64,000 nt of DNA from Microbacterium yannicii (GCF_024055635.1 NZ_JAMXMB010000009.1:26457-90456); one strand, 5' to 3'; positions 8,917-19,926 are shown, numbered from the stretch's first letter. The notes: a model not told the origin generated them from the letters alone. Made by a program: numbers and translations.

Positions 8917-9411
8917 TCAGCTCGCAGGCGGCGTCTGCTTCTCGTTGATGACGATGACCTCGCGCTCCTCGGCCTCCGGCTCGCCCGTCTGCGCCGGGAT
9001 GTAGGCGACGCCCTCCGACGTATGCAGGACGAACCGCGAGGGTCGTGCCTCGCTCCAGAGCTGCCACAGCTCGAGCCAGAACAGCGCGACGCCGGCCAGA
9101 ATTGTGAGGACCATCACGGGGGCCCACCAGGCCTCGGCGAAGAAGCCGAGCGAGATCACCAGCAGGTGCCACACGGTGAAGCCCAGGACGTCCCACCACG
9201 AGACGGCGCGATGGGCGCGGACGGTACCGCGCGCCCGCACCAGGAGCGTGAGGATCAGCTGCCAGATGAACACGCCGGGGATCGCGAGGAACAGCACCCA
9301 GAGGAACGCCCAGCCGCCGGCATTGAAGACGGCCCATCCGACGAAGAGCCACAGCGGCAGCAGGAATGCCGCCGGAATGAGCCAGCCGAAGAACGCGCGA
9401 CGCAGCCACAT
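8917..9411 (-). CDS. Integral membrane protein, unknown function
   Basis: Not recognised as a named family. The 164-residue protein has four hydrophobic segments at about residues 8-28, 30-58, 72-92 and 96-116, rich in Trp and Phe (AFLWVLFLAIPGVFIW, VLGFTVWHLLVISLGFF). A soluble acidic C-terminal tail follows (EPEAEEREVIVINEK). No conserved catalytic motif is visible. It is divergent from map and upstream of rplS. Probably a small cytoplasmic-membrane protein typical of Microbacteriaceae; that is inference from composition only. Confidence 0.75.
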   Translation of the reverse strand: MWLRRAFFGWLIPAAFLLPLWLFVGWAVFNAGGWAFLWVLFLAIPGVFIWQLILTLLVRARGTVRAHRAVSWWDVLGFTVWHLLVISLGFFAEAWWAPVMVLTILAGVALFWLELWQLWSEARPSRFVLHTSEGVAYIPAQTGEPEAEEREVIVINEKQTPPAS

Positions 9412-9532
9412 GCTTCCGATGCTACGCCGCCGCCGCGCGTCGTGGCGCGGTTCCGCGTGGCACGGAGCATCCTCCCAGCCCGGTCATGGCGAGTCCGACA
9501 GAATGGAGGAGGACTGAGAGGAAGCCCCACAC

Positions 9533-10315
9533 ATGATCGAGCTGCGCACCCCTGCCGAGATCGAGGCGATGAAGCCCGCCGGGCGATTCGTCGCCGAGAC
9601 GCTCGCGACGCTGCGCGACGAGACCAAGGTGGGCACGAACCTCCTTTCGATCGACCGCCGCGCACACGAGCTGATCCGCCGGGCCGGCGCCGAGTCGTGC
9701 TACATCGACTACCACCCGTCCTTCGGCGCCAGCCCGTTCGGCAAGGTGATCTGCACCTCGGTCAACGATGCGGTCCTGCACGGCCTCCCCTTCGACTACA
9801 CGCTTCGCGACGGAGATCTGGTGTCGCTCGACTTCGCGGTGTCGATCGACGGCTGGGTCGCCGATTCGGCCGTCTCGTTCGTCGTGGGCACACCGCGCGA
9901 CGAGGATCTCGCGCTGATCGACACCACCGAGCGGGCGCTGGATGCGGCGATCGCGGCGGCGACGGTCGGCAATCGGATCGGCGACATCTCGGCGGCGATC
10001 GCCGCGGTCGCCCATGGCGACGGGTATTCGATCAACACCGATTTCGGCGGGCACGGCGTCGGCCGCGAGATGCACGGCGACCCTCACGTCGCCAATGACG
10101 GCAAGGCCGGACGCGGGTATCCGCTGCGGGCCGGCCTCGTCCTCGCCCTCGAGCCGTGGTTCCTGCAGACGACCGACGAGCTCATCACCGACCCGGACGG
10201 CTGGACGCTGCGCTCGGCCGACGGCTCGCGCGGCGCCCACTCCGAGCACACCGTGGCGATCACCGAGGACGGCCCCATCGTGCTCTCGGACCGCTCGTGG
10301 CTCGGCGTCCGCTGA
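9533..10315 (+). CDS. map: Type I methionine aminopeptidase
   Basis: Removes the initiator methionine from nascent proteins using two divalent metal ions. 260 residues with the pita-bread fold motifs. The metal ligands are all visible: two Asp in LDFAVSIDGWVADSA, His in GGHGVGREMH, Glu in LALEPWF and Glu in GAHSEHTVAI. No N-terminal SH3-binding or zinc extension. GAGAGGAAG-type purines precede ATG 9533. It stands alone between divergent and convergent neighbours, not next to secY-adk, so it may be a second map paralogue in this genome. Confidence 0.95.
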   Translation: MIELRTPAEIEAMKPAGRFVAETLATLRDETKVGTNLLSIDRRAHELIRRAGAESCYIDYHPSFGASPFGKVICTSVNDAVLHGLPFDYTLRDGDLVSLDFAVSIDGWVADSAVSFVVGTPRDEDLALIDTTERALDAAIAAATVGNRIGDISAAIAAVAHGDGYSINTDFGGHGVGREMHGDPHVANDGKAGRGYPLRAGLVLALEPWFLQTTDELITDPDGWTLRSADGSRGAHSEHTVAITEDGPIVLSDRSWLGVR

Positions 10316-10335
10316 GATCTGCCCGTCCGGTGAGA

Positions 10336-12069
10336 TCAATCGGTCTCGCTCGCGACGACCACCGCTGAACGCGCCGGAAGCACGAGCGTCTCCGCCTCAG
10401 CCGCCACTCCCGGATGGGTGGACAGCAGTATCCGCCGCGGGCCGCTCACCGGCAGGCGGACGAGCGCCGTCGAGAAGTTGACGATGACCTCCGTGCCGCC
10501 GCGCTCCAGGCGGAACCAGCGCGCATCGGCGTCGGCCGTGGCCGCGAGGTGGTGGAAGTCGGGGTCGGCGAGGTCGGGGCGCTGCCGGCGCAGCGCGAGG
10601 AGCTCGCGGTAGAGCGCCAGCATGCGGGCATGCATGCCGGCATCCTTCTCGTCCCACCGCAGGATGGACCGCCGGAACGTCTCGGGGTCCTGCGGGTCGG
10701 GCACGACGGACTCGTCCCACCCCATGCGGGCGAACTCCGCCGTGCGACCGCGGGCGGTGGCCTCCCCCAGCTCCGGTTCGGGGTGGGAGGTGAAGAACTG
10801 CCAGGGAGTGGAGGCGGCCCACTCCTCGCCCATGAACAGCATCGGCGTGAAGGGTGCGAGCACGGTGAGGACGGCGGCGATGGCGAGACTTCCTTCGTCG
10901 AGCGTCTGCGAGAGGCGGTCGCCGGCCGCCCGGTTGCCGATCTGGTCGTGGTCCTGCGAGAACGTCACGAGCCGCCAGGTCGGGATGCGGGGGTCGATGG
11001 GGTGGCCGTGTTCGCGCCCGCGGAACGACGACCACGTGCCGTCATGGAAGAAGCCGCGGGTGGCCGCCTTCGCCAGCGCGTCGAGGGAGGCGAAGTCCGC
11101 GTAGTAGCCGGTCGTCTCTCCGGTGAGGGCCACGTGCAGCGCGTGGTGGTAGTCGTCGCTCCACTGCGCCGTGAGCCCGTAGCCGCCGGCCTCGCGCGCC
11201 GCGATCAGCCGGGCGTCGTTCATGTCGGATTCGGCGATCAGCGTGAGTGGACGGCCGAGGTGGGCACTGAGCGCATCGACGGACTCCGCGAGCTCCTGCA
11301 GGATGTGGACCGGTCCGTCGTCCTTCAGCGCGTGGACGGCGTCGAGCCGCAGGCCGTCGACGTGATGGTCGCGCAGCCACATCAGCGCGTTCTCGACGAT
11401 GTAGCGCCGGACCTCGGCCTCGTCCAGGTCGACGGAGGAGCCCCACGTGTTCGACTCGGCGTCGCGCAGGTACGGTCCGAACTCGGGCAGATAGTTGCCG
11501 CTCGGACCGAGGTGGTTGTAGACGACGTCCTGGATCACTCCGAGCCCCGCCGCATGGCACGCGTCGACGAAGCGCTGGTAGGCGGCCGGCCCGCCGTACG
11601 GCTCGTGGACGGCGTACCAGAGCACGCCGTCGTAGCCCCAGTTGTGCACGCCGTTGAAGCCGTTGACCGGCAGCAGCTCGACGAAGTCGATGCCGAGCTC
11701 CACGAGGTGCCCGAGCCGGCGGGCCGCGGCATCCAATGTCCCCTCGGGTGTGAAGGTGCCGATGTGCAGCTCGTAGACCACTCCCCCGGCGAGCTGTCGC
11801 CCGGTCCACGAGCCGTCGTTCCACTCGTGGACGCCGGGATCGAAGACCGCGCTCAGCTCGTGCACGCCGCGAGGCTGACGCCGTGACCGGGGATCGGGGC
11901 GTGCGACCGCCGCGTCATCCAGGACGAACCCGTACTCGTCGCCGTGCTGCAGCTCGACCTCGGAGCGCCACCAGCCGCCGCCGACGTGCGTCAACGGCGT
12001 GTCGTCGCCACGGCCGGGCGCGCGCAGCGCCACGGTCTCGGCCCGCGGAGCCCAGACCTCGGGGATCAC
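10336..12069 (-). CDS. treZ: Malto-oligosyltrehalose trehalohydrolase
   Basis: GH13 enzyme that releases trehalose from maltooligosyl-trehalose made by TreY. 577 residues from GTG 12067-12069, overlapping the treY stop as GTGA. The N-terminal CBM48-like beta domain ([15 protein letters not shown]) precedes the (beta/alpha)8 barrel. Catalytic regions: VVYNHLG, nucleophile Asp in [11 protein letters not shown], acid Glu in LIAESDMND, and [13 protein letters not shown]-terminal beta domain to the end. Third gene of glgX-treY-treZ. Confidence 0.95.
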   Translation of the reverse strand: MIPEVWAPRAETVALRAPGRGDDTPLTHVGGGWWRSEVELQHGDEYGFVLDDAAVARPDPRSRRQPRGVHELSAVFDPGVHEWNDGSWTGRQLAGGVVYELHIGTFTPEGTLDAAARRLGHLVELGIDFVELLPVNGFNGVHNWGYDGVLWYAVHEPYGGPAAYQRFVDACHAAGLGVIQDVVYNHLGPSGNYLPEFGPYLRDAESNTWGSSVDLDEAEVRRYIVENALMWLRDHHVDGLRLDAVHALKDDGPVHILQELAESVDALSAHLGRPLTLIAESDMNDARLIAAREAGGYGLTAQWSDDYHHALHVALTGETTGYYADFASLDALAKAATRGFFHDGTWSSFRGREHGHPIDPRIPTWRLVTFSQDHDQIGNRAAGDRLSQTLDEGSLAIAAVLTVLAPFTPMLFMGEEWAASTPWQFFTSHPEPELGEATARGRTAEFARMGWDESVVPDPQDPETFRRSILRWDEKDAGMHARMLALYRELLALRRQRPDLADPDFHHLAATADADARWFRLERGGTEVIVNFSTALVRLPVSGPRRILLSTHPGVAAEAETLVLPARSAVVVASETD

Positions 12070-14411
12070 GACGGCTCCCCCGGGATCAGCAGCGCGACCG
12101 GATAGACGTCGAGCACCTCCGCCAACGCGAGGTGGCCCGCAAACGACCGCCCCGTGAGCACGTCGGTGGTGGGTCCGGCGTGCCGCAGGAGGACCGTGTC
12201 GCCCCATGGGGATCCCGTCGCCTCACCACGCCGCGCCAGCGCCACCGGGTGACGGGTCGCCACCGCCACCGCGCCGCCGCGGTCGGCGGCGATCGCGTGC
12301 TGGGCGGCGGAGCCGACCACCGTCATGGGCGTGTAGCGGGTGAAGAGGTCGGGGCGGTCGCGGCGAAGACGCAGCGCACGGGAGGTGACGAGCAGCTTCG
12401 CCGCACCGCTCCGGTCGACCATCGGCAGCTCGCCGGCGTCGATGCGCGACAGCAGCCGACGGCGTTCGTCGAAGTCGACCGGCCGGCGATTGTCGGGATC
12501 GACGAGGCTCTGCTCCCACAGCTCGCTGCCCTGATACACGTCGGGGACGCCGGGACCCGTGAGCTGCAGCAGCTTCGCCGACAGCGCGTTGGACCAGCCC
12601 GCGCCCTCGATCTCGGAGACGAAGGTCTCCACGCGCGCCGCCACGGCGGGATCATCGAAGGCCGCGTCCACCGCCGCGTGCATGCGGCGCTCGAACGCGG
12701 CGTCGGGCTCCAGCCACGACGTGGCCTCGCCGGCCTCACGCGCCGTCTTCTCGGCGTAACCGTGCAGGCGCTCACGCGACGCCGGCCAGGCACCCACGAT
12801 GGCCTGCCACAGGAGGGCGTCGAAGGGTCCGTGGCCGGTGGTGGCGGCATCCGTCAGCTCTTCCAGCACCTCCCCCCACCGCTCGGGGATCTCGGAGAGC
12901 ACCGCGAGGCGTGCGCGCACGTCCTCGCCCCGCTTGGTGTCGTGCGTCGACAGGGTCGTCATGGAGTGCGGCCAGGCAGCGTGCCGAGCCGCCTGGGCGG
13001 CGTGGAACTCGTCGACCGACAGGGCGAACACGGAGGGATCCGCGCCGACCTCGGTGAGCGTCCCGAGACGGGACGCCCGGTAGAACGCCGTGTCCTCCAC
13101 GCCCTTCGCCATCACCATGCCGCTCGTCTGCTGAAAGCGCAGGGCGGCGGGATGCTGCGCGTCGGCGAGCGCCGGAAGCACCGCGTCGACCGTGGCGGCG
13201 AGGTCGGGCCGGTGTGTGCGGGCGGCGTCGGCAGCCTCGTTGAGGTGCTCGCGTCCCGCCGGCAGGTACGACCGGTACACGGGAAAGCGTGCGAGGAGCT
13301 CGACGAGCGCATCCTCTGTCGCAGGATCGTCGGGCGCACCGAGGTCGCGCGCGAGACGACGCACCTCGGAGCGCAGGATCCCCTCGCCGATGGCGCGCTT
13401 CGTCGCCGCGATGAGCTCGGGCCAGGGCGCACCGGCGGGCAGGTGCGAACGCTCGCGCAGTCGCGCGTCGAGCGCGTCCAGCTGCGCTTCGCCGGCGGCA
13501 TCCACGAGCACCCGGTCGATGGCGGCGAGCGCCTCGTAGCCCGTCGTGCCGTCGGCGGCGAAGAACTGCGGCAACGTCTCGCCGTGCTCGAGGATCTTCT
13601 CCACGAGGACGTAGGCGCCGCCGGTGAGATCGTGCAGGCGCTCGAGATACTCCACGGGGGCGCGCAGGCCGTCCGGGTGATCCACGCGCAGGCCGTCGAC
13701 CAGACCGTCGGCGAACCAGCTGCCGATCTCGCCATGGCTCGCAGCGAAGACCGCCGGGTCCTCGACGCGTACCGCCGCGAGACTCGACACGCCGAAGAAT
13801 CGGCGGTAGTTGAGGTCGGAGCCCTCCCGGCGCCACGCCATGAGCTCGTAGTGCTGCCGCGCGTGCACGGCGAGCACGTCGCCGGGGTCGGACCCCGCGC
13901 TTCCCGGAGCGAGCGGGAAACGGTGGTCGTAATAGCGGAGCTCGCCCTCCTCGACGCGAAGGGCTCCTGCGGCGGCCGCCTCTTCGAGCTCCTCTCCGAG
14001 GACCGGCAGCCGCACCTTGCCGCCGCCGAAGTCCCAGTCGATGTCGAAGGCCGGCGCCCAATGAGACCCGCGGCCGTGCGCCAGCACGTCCCACCACCAC
14101 GGGTTCTCTTCCGCGCGCGCGACGCCGACGTGGTTGGGCACGATGTCGACGAGGATGCCGCGACCGGCCTCATGGAAGGCGCGGGCGGCGCGCTCGAGGG
14201 CAGCCCGCCCACCCCGTGCCGCATCGACGGATGTCGGATCCACGACGTCGTAGCCGTGATCGGACCCCTCGGAAGCCGTGAGGAGGGGCGAGAAGTAGAC
14301 CCAGTCGACCCCGAGATCGCTCAGGTAGCCGCGAAGGGCGGTGGCGTCATCGAGTGTGAACGACGGACGGATCTGCAGGCGATACGTGGTGGCGGGACGC
14401 GACGTCGGCAC
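12066..14411 (-). CDS. treY: Maltooligosyl trehalose synthase
   Basis: Intramolecular transglycosylase (GH13) that converts the reducing-end alpha-1,4 bond of maltodextrins to the alpha,alpha-1,1 bond of trehalose. 781 residues, normal for the family. Motifs: [14 protein letters not shown] at the N terminus, [28 protein letters not shown], catalytic Asp in [11 protein letters not shown], acid Glu in [11 protein letters not shown], and the C-terminal [24 protein letters not shown]. Directly follows glgX with a 15-bp gap and overlaps treZ. Confidence 0.96.
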   Translation of the reverse strand: MPTSRPATTYRLQIRPSFTLDDATALRGYLSDLGVDWVYFSPLLTASEGSDHGYDVVDPTSVDAARGGRAALERAARAFHEAGRGILVDIVPNHVGVARAEENPWWWDVLAHGRGSHWAPAFDIDWDFGGGKVRLPVLGEELEEAAAAGALRVEEGELRYYDHRFPLAPGSAGSDPGDVLAVHARQHYELMAWRREGSDLNYRRFFGVSSLAAVRVEDPAVFAASHGEIGSWFADGLVDGLRVDHPDGLRAPVEYLERLHDLTGGAYVLVEKILEHGETLPQFFAADGTTGYEALAAIDRVLVDAAGEAQLDALDARLRERSHLPAGAPWPELIAATKRAIGEGILRSEVRRLARDLGAPDDPATEDALVELLARFPVYRSYLPAGREHLNEAADAARTHRPDLAATVDAVLPALADAQHPAALRFQQTSGMVMAKGVEDTAFYRASRLGTLTEVGADPSVFALSVDEFHAAQAARHAAWPHSMTTLSTHDTKRGEDVRARLAVLSEIPERWGEVLEELTDAATTGHGPFDALLWQAIVGAWPASRERLHGYAEKTAREAGEATSWLEPDAAFERRMHAAVDAAFDDPAVAARVETFVSEIEGAGWSNALSAKLLQLTGPGVPDVYQGSELWEQSLVDPDNRRPVDFDERRRLLSRIDAGELPMVDRSGAAKLLVTSRALRLRRDRPDLFTRYTPMTVVGSAAQHAIAADRGGAVAVATRHPVALARRGEATGSPWGDTVLLRHAGPTTDVLTGRSFAGHLALAEVLDVYPVALLIPGEPS

Positions 14412-14426
14412 GGCTCTTCCGTCCTC

Positions 14427-16640
14427 TCAGTGGGGAAGCTCTGCCCGCGGAGCGGCGGCCCGCACCTCGTCCGGTCCGACCGGATTGGCGGCCGCGAGCG
14501 ACGCCGCCACCGAGTGGTCGACCTCGGGCTCGGGCAGCTTATGCTCCCGCAGCACCATCAGCGACCGCGCGGGCACCTGAAGGGTCGAGCCGGGGTCGAT
14601 CGGCTCGGTGTTGGCGTGAACGCCGGCGGTGTCGACGATGACATCCCACTTCGGGCTGAACTCCACGGCGGGGATCAGGAAGTCGACGGAGTCGTCTCCG
14701 GCGTTGAACAGGACGATGAAGTGGCGGTCCGAGATCGCCTCGCCGCGCCGGTCGCGTTCGCGGATGCCGTCGCCGTTGAGGAACACGGCGACGGCACGCC
14801 CGACCCCGGAGTCCCAGTCCTCCGGCTGCATCTGCGAGCCGTCGGGGCGCGCCCACACGATGTCGGGGATCGGCGCACCCTCCTCGCGGCGCACCGGGCG
14901 TCCGTCGAAGAAGCGACGGCGACGGAATGTCGGGTGCTCACGACGCAGTCGCGCCAGAGCCGCGGTGAACTCGAGGAGCGGCTGGTCGGGCGCGGACCAG
15001 TCCACCCAGGTGATCTCGTTGTCCTGTGCGTAGCCGTTGTTGTTCCCGCCCTGCGTGCGGCCGAGCTCGTCGCCGTGCAGCAGCATAGGTACGCCCTGGG
15101 ACAGCATCAGGGTCGCAATGAAGTTCCGCTGCTGGCGGGCACGCAGCGCCAGCACGTCCGGATCGTCGGTCGGTCCTTCGACCCCGCCGTTCCACGAGCG
15201 GTTGTCGTCGGCGCCGTCGCGGTTGTCCTCGCCGTTCGCCTCGTTGTGCTTCTCGTTGTACGAGACGAGGTCGCGCAGAGTGAACCCGTCGTGCGCCGTG
15301 ACGAAGTTGATGGATGCCACCGGCCGGCGCCCGGAGTGCTCGTAGAGGTCGGAGGAGCCCGTAAGTCGCGAGGCGAACTCGCCGAGGGTCGCGGGCTCCC
15401 CGCGCCAGAAGTCGCGCACGGTGTCGCGATACTTGCCGTTCCACTCCGTCCACTGGGGCGGGAAGTTGCCGACCTGGTAGCCGCCGGGGCCGACATCCCA
15501 CGGTTCGGCGATGAGCTTCACCTGCGACACCACCGGATCCTGCTGGACCAGCTCGAAGAAGGTCGACAGCCGGTCGACCTCATAGAACTCGCGCGCGAGC
15601 GTCGACGCGAGATCGAAGCGGAAGCCGTCGACGTGCATCTCGAGCACCCAGTACCGCAGCGAGTCCATGATCAGCTGCAACGTGTGCGGGTTGCCGACAT
15701 TGAGGCTGTTCCCGGTGCCGGTGTAATCGGTGTAGTAGCGCTTGTCGTCGTCTTCGAGCCGGTAGTACGCCTCGTTGTCGATTCCCCGCATCGACAGCGT
15801 CGGGCCGAGGTGGTTCCCCTCGGCGGTGTGGTTGTACACCACGTCGAGGATCACCTCGATGCCGGCGGCGTGCAGAGCCTTGACCATGGCTTTGAACTCC
15901 TGCACCTGCTGGCCGCGCTCCCCGCTCGAGGAGTAGGTGTTCTGCGGCGCGAAGAACGCGATCGTGTTGTAGCCCCAGTAATTCGAGAGGCCGTTCTCCT
16001 CGAGCGTCGAGTCGTTGACGAACTGGTGAACCGGCATCAGCTCGATCGCGGTCACGCCGAGCTTCTCGAGGTGCTCGATGACCGCAGGGTGAGCGATCGC
16101 GCTGTACGTGCCGCGGATCTCCTCGGGAATCGCCGGGTGCAGCTCCGTGAGCCCTCGCACGTGCGCCTCGTAGATGAACGACTCCGCGTACGGCGTCTTC
16201 GGCTGCCGGTCGCCGCTCCAGTCGAAGTACGGATTGACGACGACGCCCATCATCTGGTGGGACGCGGAGTCCTCGTCGTTGCGTGAGTCGGGATCGCCGA
16301 AGTCGTAGCCGAACACGGCCTGTCCCCACCGCACCTGACCCTCCACCGCCTTGGCGTACGGGTCGAGCACGAGCTTGTTCGCATTGAACCGCTTGCCCGC
16401 CGCGGGGTCGTACTCCCCGTGGACCCGATAGCCGTAGCGCTGCCCTGGCTGGATCGACGGCAGATAGCCGTGATGGACGAAGGCATCGACGTCGACGAGG
16501 TCCACGCGGGTCTCGGTGCCGTCGTCGTCGAAGAGACAGAGCTCGACGCGCTCGGCACCTTCGCTGAACAGCGCGAAGTTGGTGCCGCTGCCGTCGAACG
16601 TCGCCCCCAGCGGATACGGGGAACCGGGCCAGATCTGCAT
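14427..16640 (-). CDS. glgX: Glycogen debranching enzyme GlgX/TreX
   Basis: GH13 isoamylase-type enzyme that hydrolyses alpha-1,6 branches of glycogen or limit dextrin, giving linear chains for TreY. 737 residues: an N-terminal CBM48 (PLGATFDGSGTNFALFSE), then the catalytic barrel with VVYNHTAEG, nucleophile Asp in VDGFRFDLAST, Glu in KLIAEPWDVG and HD in NFVTAHDGFTLRDLVSYN. The signature HGDELGRTQGGNNNGYAQD lies near the C-terminal domain. Head of the glgX-treY-treZ operon; its divergent promoter shares the 233-bp gap with nirB. Confidence 0.96.
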   Translation of the reverse strand: MQIWPGSPYPLGATFDGSGTNFALFSEGAERVELCLFDDDGTETRVDLVDVDAFVHHGYLPSIQPGQRYGYRVHGEYDPAAGKRFNANKLVLDPYAKAVEGQVRWGQAVFGYDFGDPDSRNDEDSASHQMMGVVVNPYFDWSGDRQPKTPYAESFIYEAHVRGLTELHPAIPEEIRGTYSAIAHPAVIEHLEKLGVTAIELMPVHQFVNDSTLEENGLSNYWGYNTIAFFAPQNTYSSSGERGQQVQEFKAMVKALHAAGIEVILDVVYNHTAEGNHLGPTLSMRGIDNEAYYRLEDDDKRYYTDYTGTGNSLNVGNPHTLQLIMDSLRYWVLEMHVDGFRFDLASTLAREFYEVDRLSTFFELVQQDPVVSQVKLIAEPWDVGPGGYQVGNFPPQWTEWNGKYRDTVRDFWRGEPATLGEFASRLTGSSDLYEHSGRRPVASINFVTAHDGFTLRDLVSYNEKHNEANGEDNRDGADDNRSWNGGVEGPTDDPDVLALRARQQRNFIATLMLSQGVPMLLHGDELGRTQGGNNNGYAQDNEITWVDWSAPDQPLLEFTAALARLRREHPTFRRRRFFDGRPVRREEGAPIPDIVWARPDGSQMQPEDWDSGVGRAVAVFLNGDGIRERDRRGEAISDRHFIVLFNAGDDSVDFLIPAVEFSPKWDVIVDTAGVHANTEPIDPGSTLQVPARSLMVLREHKLPEPEVDHSVAASLAAANPVGPDEVRAAAPRAELPH

Positions 16641-16776
16641 GCAACCTCCATTTCGACGGGGCCTTCACACTAGCGGGCGCGAACGAGAGAGGGCTGGGGT
16701 GGCGCCCAGCGCAGCGGAGGAGGTATGCGCGCCAGGAGCGCGTCGTTCTCACACCGCGGGCGCGCGGGCTGTGAGA

Positions 16777-16836
16777 GAAACGTTCGCTCGGGGTAACGGC
16801 GGACGGTCAGGCGGTGAAACACCGCCCTCATAGCGT
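16777..16836 (+). promoter_or_regulatory. Putative nitrogen-control promoter of nirB
   Basis: Upstream of nirB are GAAAC (16777-16781), GTAAC (16793-16797), GAAAC (16816-16820, continuing ACCGCC) and a TAGCGT -10-like hexamer (16831-16836). The spacing GTAAC-N18-GAAAC-N10-TAnCGT is identical in front of narK. GTnAC and GAAAC are the half-site words of actinobacterial GlnR boxes, though the spacing here is not the canonical 11-nt repeat. Regulator identity is inference. Confidence 0.5.
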
Positions 16837-16873
16837 CAGCATCACCGAGACCTACGCCCCACGAGGAGGAGCC

Positions 16874-19531
16874 ATGGCGCACCGGGACCGTGTCGAAAGC
16901 CGGAAACATCACGCTGACGCTGCTGCAACATCCGCCGCGTACGGTGACGACATGCGCGACACCCCTGCCCTCGGCACCCACGTGGTGGTCGTCGGTGCGG
17001 GCATGGTCGCGCACCGATTCGTCGAGAGCCTGCTGAGCAGGGCCGGCGAGCAGTGGCACATCACGCTGATCGGCGAGGAGCAGCGTCATCCGTACGATCG
17101 GGTGGGCCTGACGGGGTTCTTCGCGGGCGCGTCGGCCGAGGACCTCGAGCTCGAGCGCACGGTCCTCGAAGACGGCCGCGTGCGCTTCCTCCGCGGCGAC
17201 GCCGTGACCCGCATCGATCGCTCCGCGCGCCGCGTGACCACGCGCAGCGGTACGAGTGTCGCCTACGACAGGCTGGTGCTCGCGACCGGCTCCTACGCGG
17301 CACGGCTCGCGGTCGACGGCTTCGGCCTGGAGGGATGCTTCGTCTACCGCACGCTCGACGATGTCGAGAAGCTCGAGGAGTTCGTGCAGCGACGTTCCGC
17401 AGAGCTCGGCCGACCGCTCGTGGGCACGGTCATCGGCGGCGGTCTGCTGGGGCTCGAAGCGGCCGGTGCCCTGCAGGGGCTCGACGTCGCCTGCACCGTG
17501 GTGCAGTCCTCCGACCGCCTGATGTCGGCCCAGCTCGATCTGGCCGGCGGCAACGCGCTGCGTCGGCTGATCGAATCGCGCGGCATCGCCGTCAAGACCG
17601 AGACGGTGACGACCCGGCTGGACCCTGACAGGTCGGGTCAGGTGACCGGCCTCGAGTTCCGCGACGGCTCCTACGCCCGCACCGATGTCGTCGTCTTCAC
17701 GGTAGGCGTGCGTCCGCGCGACGAACTGGCCCGCGGCGCGGGCCTCGACGTGCACGAACGCGGCGGCGTGCTGATCGACGACGGGTGCCAGACCTCCGAC
17801 CCGCGCGTGCTCGCGATCGGCGAGGTCGCCAACTACGACGGCATGTGCGTCGGACTGGTCGCGCCCGGCTACGCGATGGCGGAGGTCGCCGCGACGAGGC
17901 TCCTCGGCGGCGAGGCGTCCTTCCCCGGCTACGACCTGTCGACGAAGCTCAAGCTGTCGGGCGTCGATGTGGCGAGCTTCGGCGACGCCTTCGCCGAGAC
18001 CCCCGGCGCGCTCGACGTCACCTACGCCGACCCGGTGGCCGGGGTCTACAAGAAGCTCGTGCTCTCGGACGACGCCAAGACGCTGCTGGGCGGCATCCTC
18101 GTCGGCGATGCCTCGGCGTACGGCTCGTTGCGGCCCCTCGTCGGCGGTGCGCTCGGGGGCGACCCGGCCGCCTACCTCATGCCCGAGGGAGGTGTCGCGG
18201 CGCCGACCGGCGACCTTCCCGACGACGCCCTCGTGTGCTCGTGCAACAGCGTCACCGCCGGCCGCATCCGCGGTGCGGTCCACGACGAGGGCTGCACCGA
18301 CGTCGCCGGCATCAAAGCCTGCACGAAGGCGGGAGCGGCCTGCGGCTCGTGCGTGATGATGGTCAAGAAGATCGTCGGCACCGAGCTCGCGAAGACCGGT
18401 GCGGCGCTGAGCAACGCCATCTGCGAGCACTTCGACATGTCACGCCGTCAGCTGTTCGACGCCGTCCGCGTCTCAGGGCTGACCACCTTCAGCGCCGTGA
18501 TCGAGCGCTTCGGCACCGGCCGCGGCTGCGACATCTGCAAGCCTGCGCTCGCGAGCATCCTCTCGACGCTCGTGCGCGGGCACGTCCTCGAGGGTGAGAA
18601 CGCGACGCTGCAGGACACCAACGACCACGTGATGGCGAACCTGCAGAAAGACGGCAGCTACTCGGTGGTCCCCCGCATCCCGGGCGGTGAGATCACGCCC
18701 GAGGGACTCGTCGTGATCGGCCAGGTCGCGAAGGACTTCGGGCTGTACACGAAGATCACCGGTGGGCAGCGCATCGACATGTTCGGCGCGCGCCTCGAGC
18801 AGCTGCCGGACATCTGGCAGCGCCTGGTCGAGGCCGGGTTCGAGTCCGGCCACGCGTACGGCAAGTCGCTGCGCACGGTGAAGTCGTGCGTCGGGTCCAC
18901 GTGGTGCCGGTACGGCGTGCAGGACTCCGTCGGCATGGCCGTGCAGCTGGAGCTGCGCTACCGCGGCCTGCGCTCGCCCCACAAGATCAAGCTCGGCGTC
19001 TCGGGCTGCGCCCGCGAGTGCGCCGAGGCGCGCGGCAAGGACGTCGGGGTCATCGCCACGGAGGCGGGCTGGAACATGTACGTCGGCGGCAACGGCGGCT
19101 TCACGCCGCGCCACGCGGTGCTGCTGGCCGAGGGGCTCAGCGACGACGAGCTGCTGACCGCGATCGACCGCTTCCTGATGTACTACATCTTCACCGCCGA
19201 CCGCCTGCAGCGGACGGCGCCGTGGTTCGAGGATCTGGACGGCGGCATCGACGGACTCCGCGCCGTGATCTTCGACGACAGCCTGGGCATCTGCGCCGAC
19301 CTCGACGCCGCGATGGCCGCGCACGTGGACTCCTACGAGGACGAGTGGAAGGCCACGCTCGAGGATCCCGAGAAGCTCCGTCGGTTCGCCTCGTTCGTGA
19401 ACGCGCCCACGACTCCCGACCCCTCGCTCGCCTACACGGCCGAGCGGGGACAGCCCCGACCCGCGACCGAGGACGAGCGCGCCGATTCGCGCGTGCTCAT
19501 CGCCGGAACGACCCTGGAGGTGCGCCGATGA
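16874..19531 (+). CDS. nirB: Assimilatory nitrite reductase [NAD(P)H], large subunit
   Basis: Cytoplasmic siroheme enzyme reducing nitrite to ammonium with six electrons. ATG 16874 is chosen because AGGAGGA lies 4 nt upstream; 885 residues. Order: FAD/NAD(P)H pyridine-nucleotide disulfide oxidoreductase domain (GAGMVAHRF near residue 41, VIGGGLLGLEAA), BFD-type [2Fe-2S] domain with Cys near 454, 456, 489 and 492 (CSCNSV, ACGSC), then ferredoxin-like half-domain and siroheme/[4Fe-4S] domain with C-x5-C near 672 and C-x3-C near 712 (SGCAREC). Start codon of nirD overlaps its stop as ATGA. First gene of nirB-nirD-sumT-hemD. Confidence 0.96.
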   Translation: MAHRDRVESRKHHADAAATSAAYGDDMRDTPALGTHVVVVGAGMVAHRFVESLLSRAGEQWHITLIGEEQRHPYDRVGLTGFFAGASAEDLELERTVLEDGRVRFLRGDAVTRIDRSARRVTTRSGTSVAYDRLVLATGSYAARLAVDGFGLEGCFVYRTLDDVEKLEEFVQRRSAELGRPLVGTVIGGGLLGLEAAGALQGLDVACTVVQSSDRLMSAQLDLAGGNALRRLIESRGIAVKTETVTTRLDPDRSGQVTGLEFRDGSYARTDVVVFTVGVRPRDELARGAGLDVHERGGVLIDDGCQTSDPRVLAIGEVANYDGMCVGLVAPGYAMAEVAATRLLGGEASFPGYDLSTKLKLSGVDVASFGDAFAETPGALDVTYADPVAGVYKKLVLSDDAKTLLGGILVGDASAYGSLRPLVGGALGGDPAAYLMPEGGVAAPTGDLPDDALVCSCNSVTAGRIRGAVHDEGCTDVAGIKACTKAGAACGSCVMMVKKIVGTELAKTGAALSNAICEHFDMSRRQLFDAVRVSGLTTFSAVIERFGTGRGCDICKPALASILSTLVRGHVLEGENATLQDTNDHVMANLQKDGSYSVVPRIPGGEITPEGLVVIGQVAKDFGLYTKITGGQRIDMFGARLEQLPDIWQRLVEAGFESGHAYGKSLRTVKSCVGSTWCRYGVQDSVGMAVQLELRYRGLRSPHKIKLGVSGCARECAEARGKDVGVIATEAGWNMYVGGNGGFTPRHAVLLAEGLSDDELLTAIDRFLMYYIFTADRLQRTAPWFEDLDGGIDGLRAVIFDDSLGICADLDAAMAAHVDSYEDEWKATLEDPEKLRRFASFVNAPTTPDPSLAYTAERGQPRPATEDERADSRVLIAGTTLEVRR

Positions 19532-19926
19532 CGCTCGTCGACCCGCAGACGGCCGAGTACACCGCTCCCGACGGCTGGGTGCGCGTGTGCGCCCTCGACG
19601 ACCTCGAGGTGGAGCGCGGCCGTGCAGCCCTCCTGGGCGGCACGCAGATCGCGCTCTTCCTCCTCCACGCACCGGACGGGTCGGGCGGGCGCGTGCATGC
19701 GGTGTCGAATCTCGACCCGTACAGCCACGCCCACGTCATCTCGCGGGGGATCGTCGGAACACGGCAGGACGTCCCCACGGTGGCGTCCCCGATGTACAAG
19801 CAGGTGTTCGACCTGCGGACGGGTGCGTGCCTCGACACGCAGGGCAAGGAACCGAAGAGCCTGCACGTCTGGCCGGTCGCGGTGGACGACGGGCACGTCC
19901 TGGTCCGCTGGGAGGGCGAGCGATGA
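19528..19926 (+). CDS. nirD: Nitrite reductase small subunit NirD (Rieske-like)
   Basis: 132-residue partner of NirB with a Rieske-like beta fold. The sequence WVRVCALDDLEVERGRAALL, VSNLDPYSHAHVISRGI and SPMYKQVFDLRTGACLD follows the NirD pattern. The CxH...CxxH cluster-binding residues of true Rieske proteins are absent, as is normal for NirD. ATG 19528 overlaps the nirB stop, and the TGA overlaps sumT's ATG, so the three genes are translationally coupled. Confidence 0.94.
   Translation: MTLVDPQTAEYTAPDGWVRVCALDDLEVERGRAALLGGTQIALFLLHAPDGSGGRVHAVSNLDPYSHAHVISRGIVGTRQDVPTVASPMYKQVFDLRTGACLDTQGKEPKSLHVWPVAVDDGHVLVRWEGER

Noticed and set aside
11883..16286. Very long open frame (1467 codons) on the plus strand
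   Set aside because: It is antisense to treZ, treY and glgX, which have full catalytic motifs. Its product is low-complexity Arg/Gly/Val-rich, as expected from high-GC shadow frames.
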